Assembly: GCA_948146395.1 (NCBI GenBank)
Contig: OX411547.1
Location: 61,936,610-62,000,609 of the forward strand
Direction: 5' to 3'
Source: Fragum whitleyi
Lineage: Eukaryota; Mollusca; Bivalvia; Cardiida; Cardiidae
DNA length: 64,000 nt
Part shown: one piece after another, positions 62,589 through 64,000 of the stretch
How the letters are laid out: the number at the start of each line of letters is the position of its first letter
Position numbering within the stretch: the first letter of the stretch is position 1
Made by a program: the position numbers and the translations under genes
The notes under the pieces: generated by a model
What the model saw: only the letters and a program-made list of their open reading frames with translations
Databases searched by the model: none
What the model was told of the DNA's origin: nothing

Positions 62589-64000
62589 AACCTATGACAT
62601 CAACATCATAAAAATCTCAAGCAGCAATGCAAACTTTTGAACATGTTATAATGTATAAGAAAAAAATAATCTAACGGTTTTGGTGACGCAAAAGCACACC
62701 ATAAATTTGAAACGGTAACTCCGTATAATTACGCGACATCTTTGTAATTCGAACTTTGAGACATGCACATTAATTGTACTTTATTGGATTGAAATGCAGA
62801 TGAAGTAATTGTGTAGGATTGCAACCGTCAGCTTTTATCTTAATCAAACGTTAAAAATTTGTTTCTTAATTTGTTTGTTGTGTACAATCTTTTAACAAAA
62901 TGTAATGATGAACTCTATTATAGATAACAATATAGAAGAATTGACAATAAGGTGGAAAATGAATAGACATAAATTTGTTTAATCATGGAACGTTGAACAA
63001 TTTCTTGTGTTTTAAATACATTTCATTTATCATCAAAAGTAGACAGAATATTTTAATTCCAAAAATGTATGAAATGTACATCTCTATCGGATCTTATCAC
63101 TTTCGAATTTATTCCAATCGAGTTATTCTTAATAAGTCAAACATTTAGTTGACAGAATAAAGAATCCGTTTTATAAATTTCACCTCCCAATTTTTGATTG
63201 CCCTTTACTCCCATCTTTCCCAGCTTTTTAGAACCATATTAGCACATCCAATCATCCAATTATCTGGATCATATTTTGATATCTAAGAGTTTTTAAAAAG
63301 GGATTATGGGCATCTTATATCAGACATTTCTTTCTTTAGAAATAACGATACATGGACCCCTCTTTTAGAATCGCCTTCAAATTTATGTTTGCTTCAAACT
63401 CGGTTTATGACGTCATTAAACAATAAGTGCACTTCTAGATATTACCTTTGTTTTAATTAAAGTTCCTAATTCGCTGACACAATACAGTCTACCAACTAAT
63501 TACACGAAAACCTAGAAATGTTTATGGCTTTACATGTTTTTCAACCAGTGATTTTTATCAGTTTACCTACAAAGACGGTTTGAAGTATATGGATCAATGA
63601 ATTAAACGAAGGAAACATGTATAGATAAAACACCCCCAATAAATACTACAAAAAAATGGCAAATCGTGTATTTTTTTTAACCATAGTTTTAACCTACTGC
63701 AAAGTGTAAGGTTTTACAAACAAAATGATATTGAATAATGTGCTAATAATTAAATCAAGATATGGACTGTAGATATTCAATAGGATATAAGTAACTAAAT
63801 ATCAGATCATCTAATTGCACGCGCAAACATCCAAAATGGCGTGAAGGTAAGTCATATTAAAAGCGCATGACATTACGAAAGTGTTGGTTATATTTGCAGC
63901 ATGATTCAATGAGGTCCTTATGATAATATTTATCTGTTATCTGTTCAATTACTTTTTTTATCAACAAGTTCATTAACACTTTCCTGTTTTACAAAATTTT
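62589..64000. other. No recognised gene to the window end
   Basis: A+T-rich and free of the repeat families listed above, as far as I can see. Confidence 0.4.

Overview
The window looks like intergenic DNA from an animal genome, most probably a marine invertebrate and possibly a bivalve mollusc. It is strongly A+T-rich and has no bacterial gene organisation. It is crowded with short non-autonomous transposons, tRNA-derived SINEs and decayed LINEs. The taxon call is inference from repeat style (a tRNA-derived SINE with a GGGTTTTACGCCG-type end, arrays ending in CGGACGGACG, very many foldback elements), not from a host gene. I recognise no host protein-coding gene.

Main autonomous element: a minus-strand non-LTR retrotransposon at about 27.1-32.65 kb. 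Its 630-codon ORF1 is intact, with an SGNH/GDSL-type esterase domain and two CCHC zinc knuckles. This places it with CR1/L2-like LINEs. ORF2 (endonuclease plus reverse transcriptase, YADD box) is broken by frameshifts and a stop. ORF1 and ORF2 share one reading frame, are separated by a single TAG, and ORF2 has no ATG before its endonuclease core. A second, more decayed LINE 3' end lies on the plus strand at about 49.75-51.05 kb.

About twenty copies or fragments of one ~440-bp TA-flanked MITE (ends CAGTTAACA..., central ~65-bp palindrome) are scattered from 4.8 to 59.5 kb. Other families are: 130-bp foldbacks with a GCACGTGCAC core (5.5, 12.5, 15, 18, 23, 24.5, 62.5 kb); 160-bp palindromes flanked by TTAA (6.3, 12.1, 33.0, 47.1 kb); a ~750-bp repeat with a palindromic head (23.2, 23.9, 36.8, 61.4 kb); a ~310-bp repeat with a palindromic end (40.3, 49.2, 53.0 kb); a ~250-bp foldback (38.0, 58.9 kb); and single elements at 2.6, 10.3, 43.2, 43.4-45.5 and 45.9 kb. 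The 2.09-kb element at 43.4-45.5 kb has AT-rich inverted repeats of about 430-470 bp. Three SINE copies and several other tRNA-like sequences are also present.

The rest is unassigned. The one long ORF not explained by a recognised element is 179 codons at 16474-17013; it is longer than chance would predict but contains three internal hairpins and resembles no family I know. An eight-unit tandem array lies at 59.5-60.8 kb, and a rearranged duplication links 51.2-51.6 kb with 54.7-55.2 kb. All alignments and identities were judged by eye.
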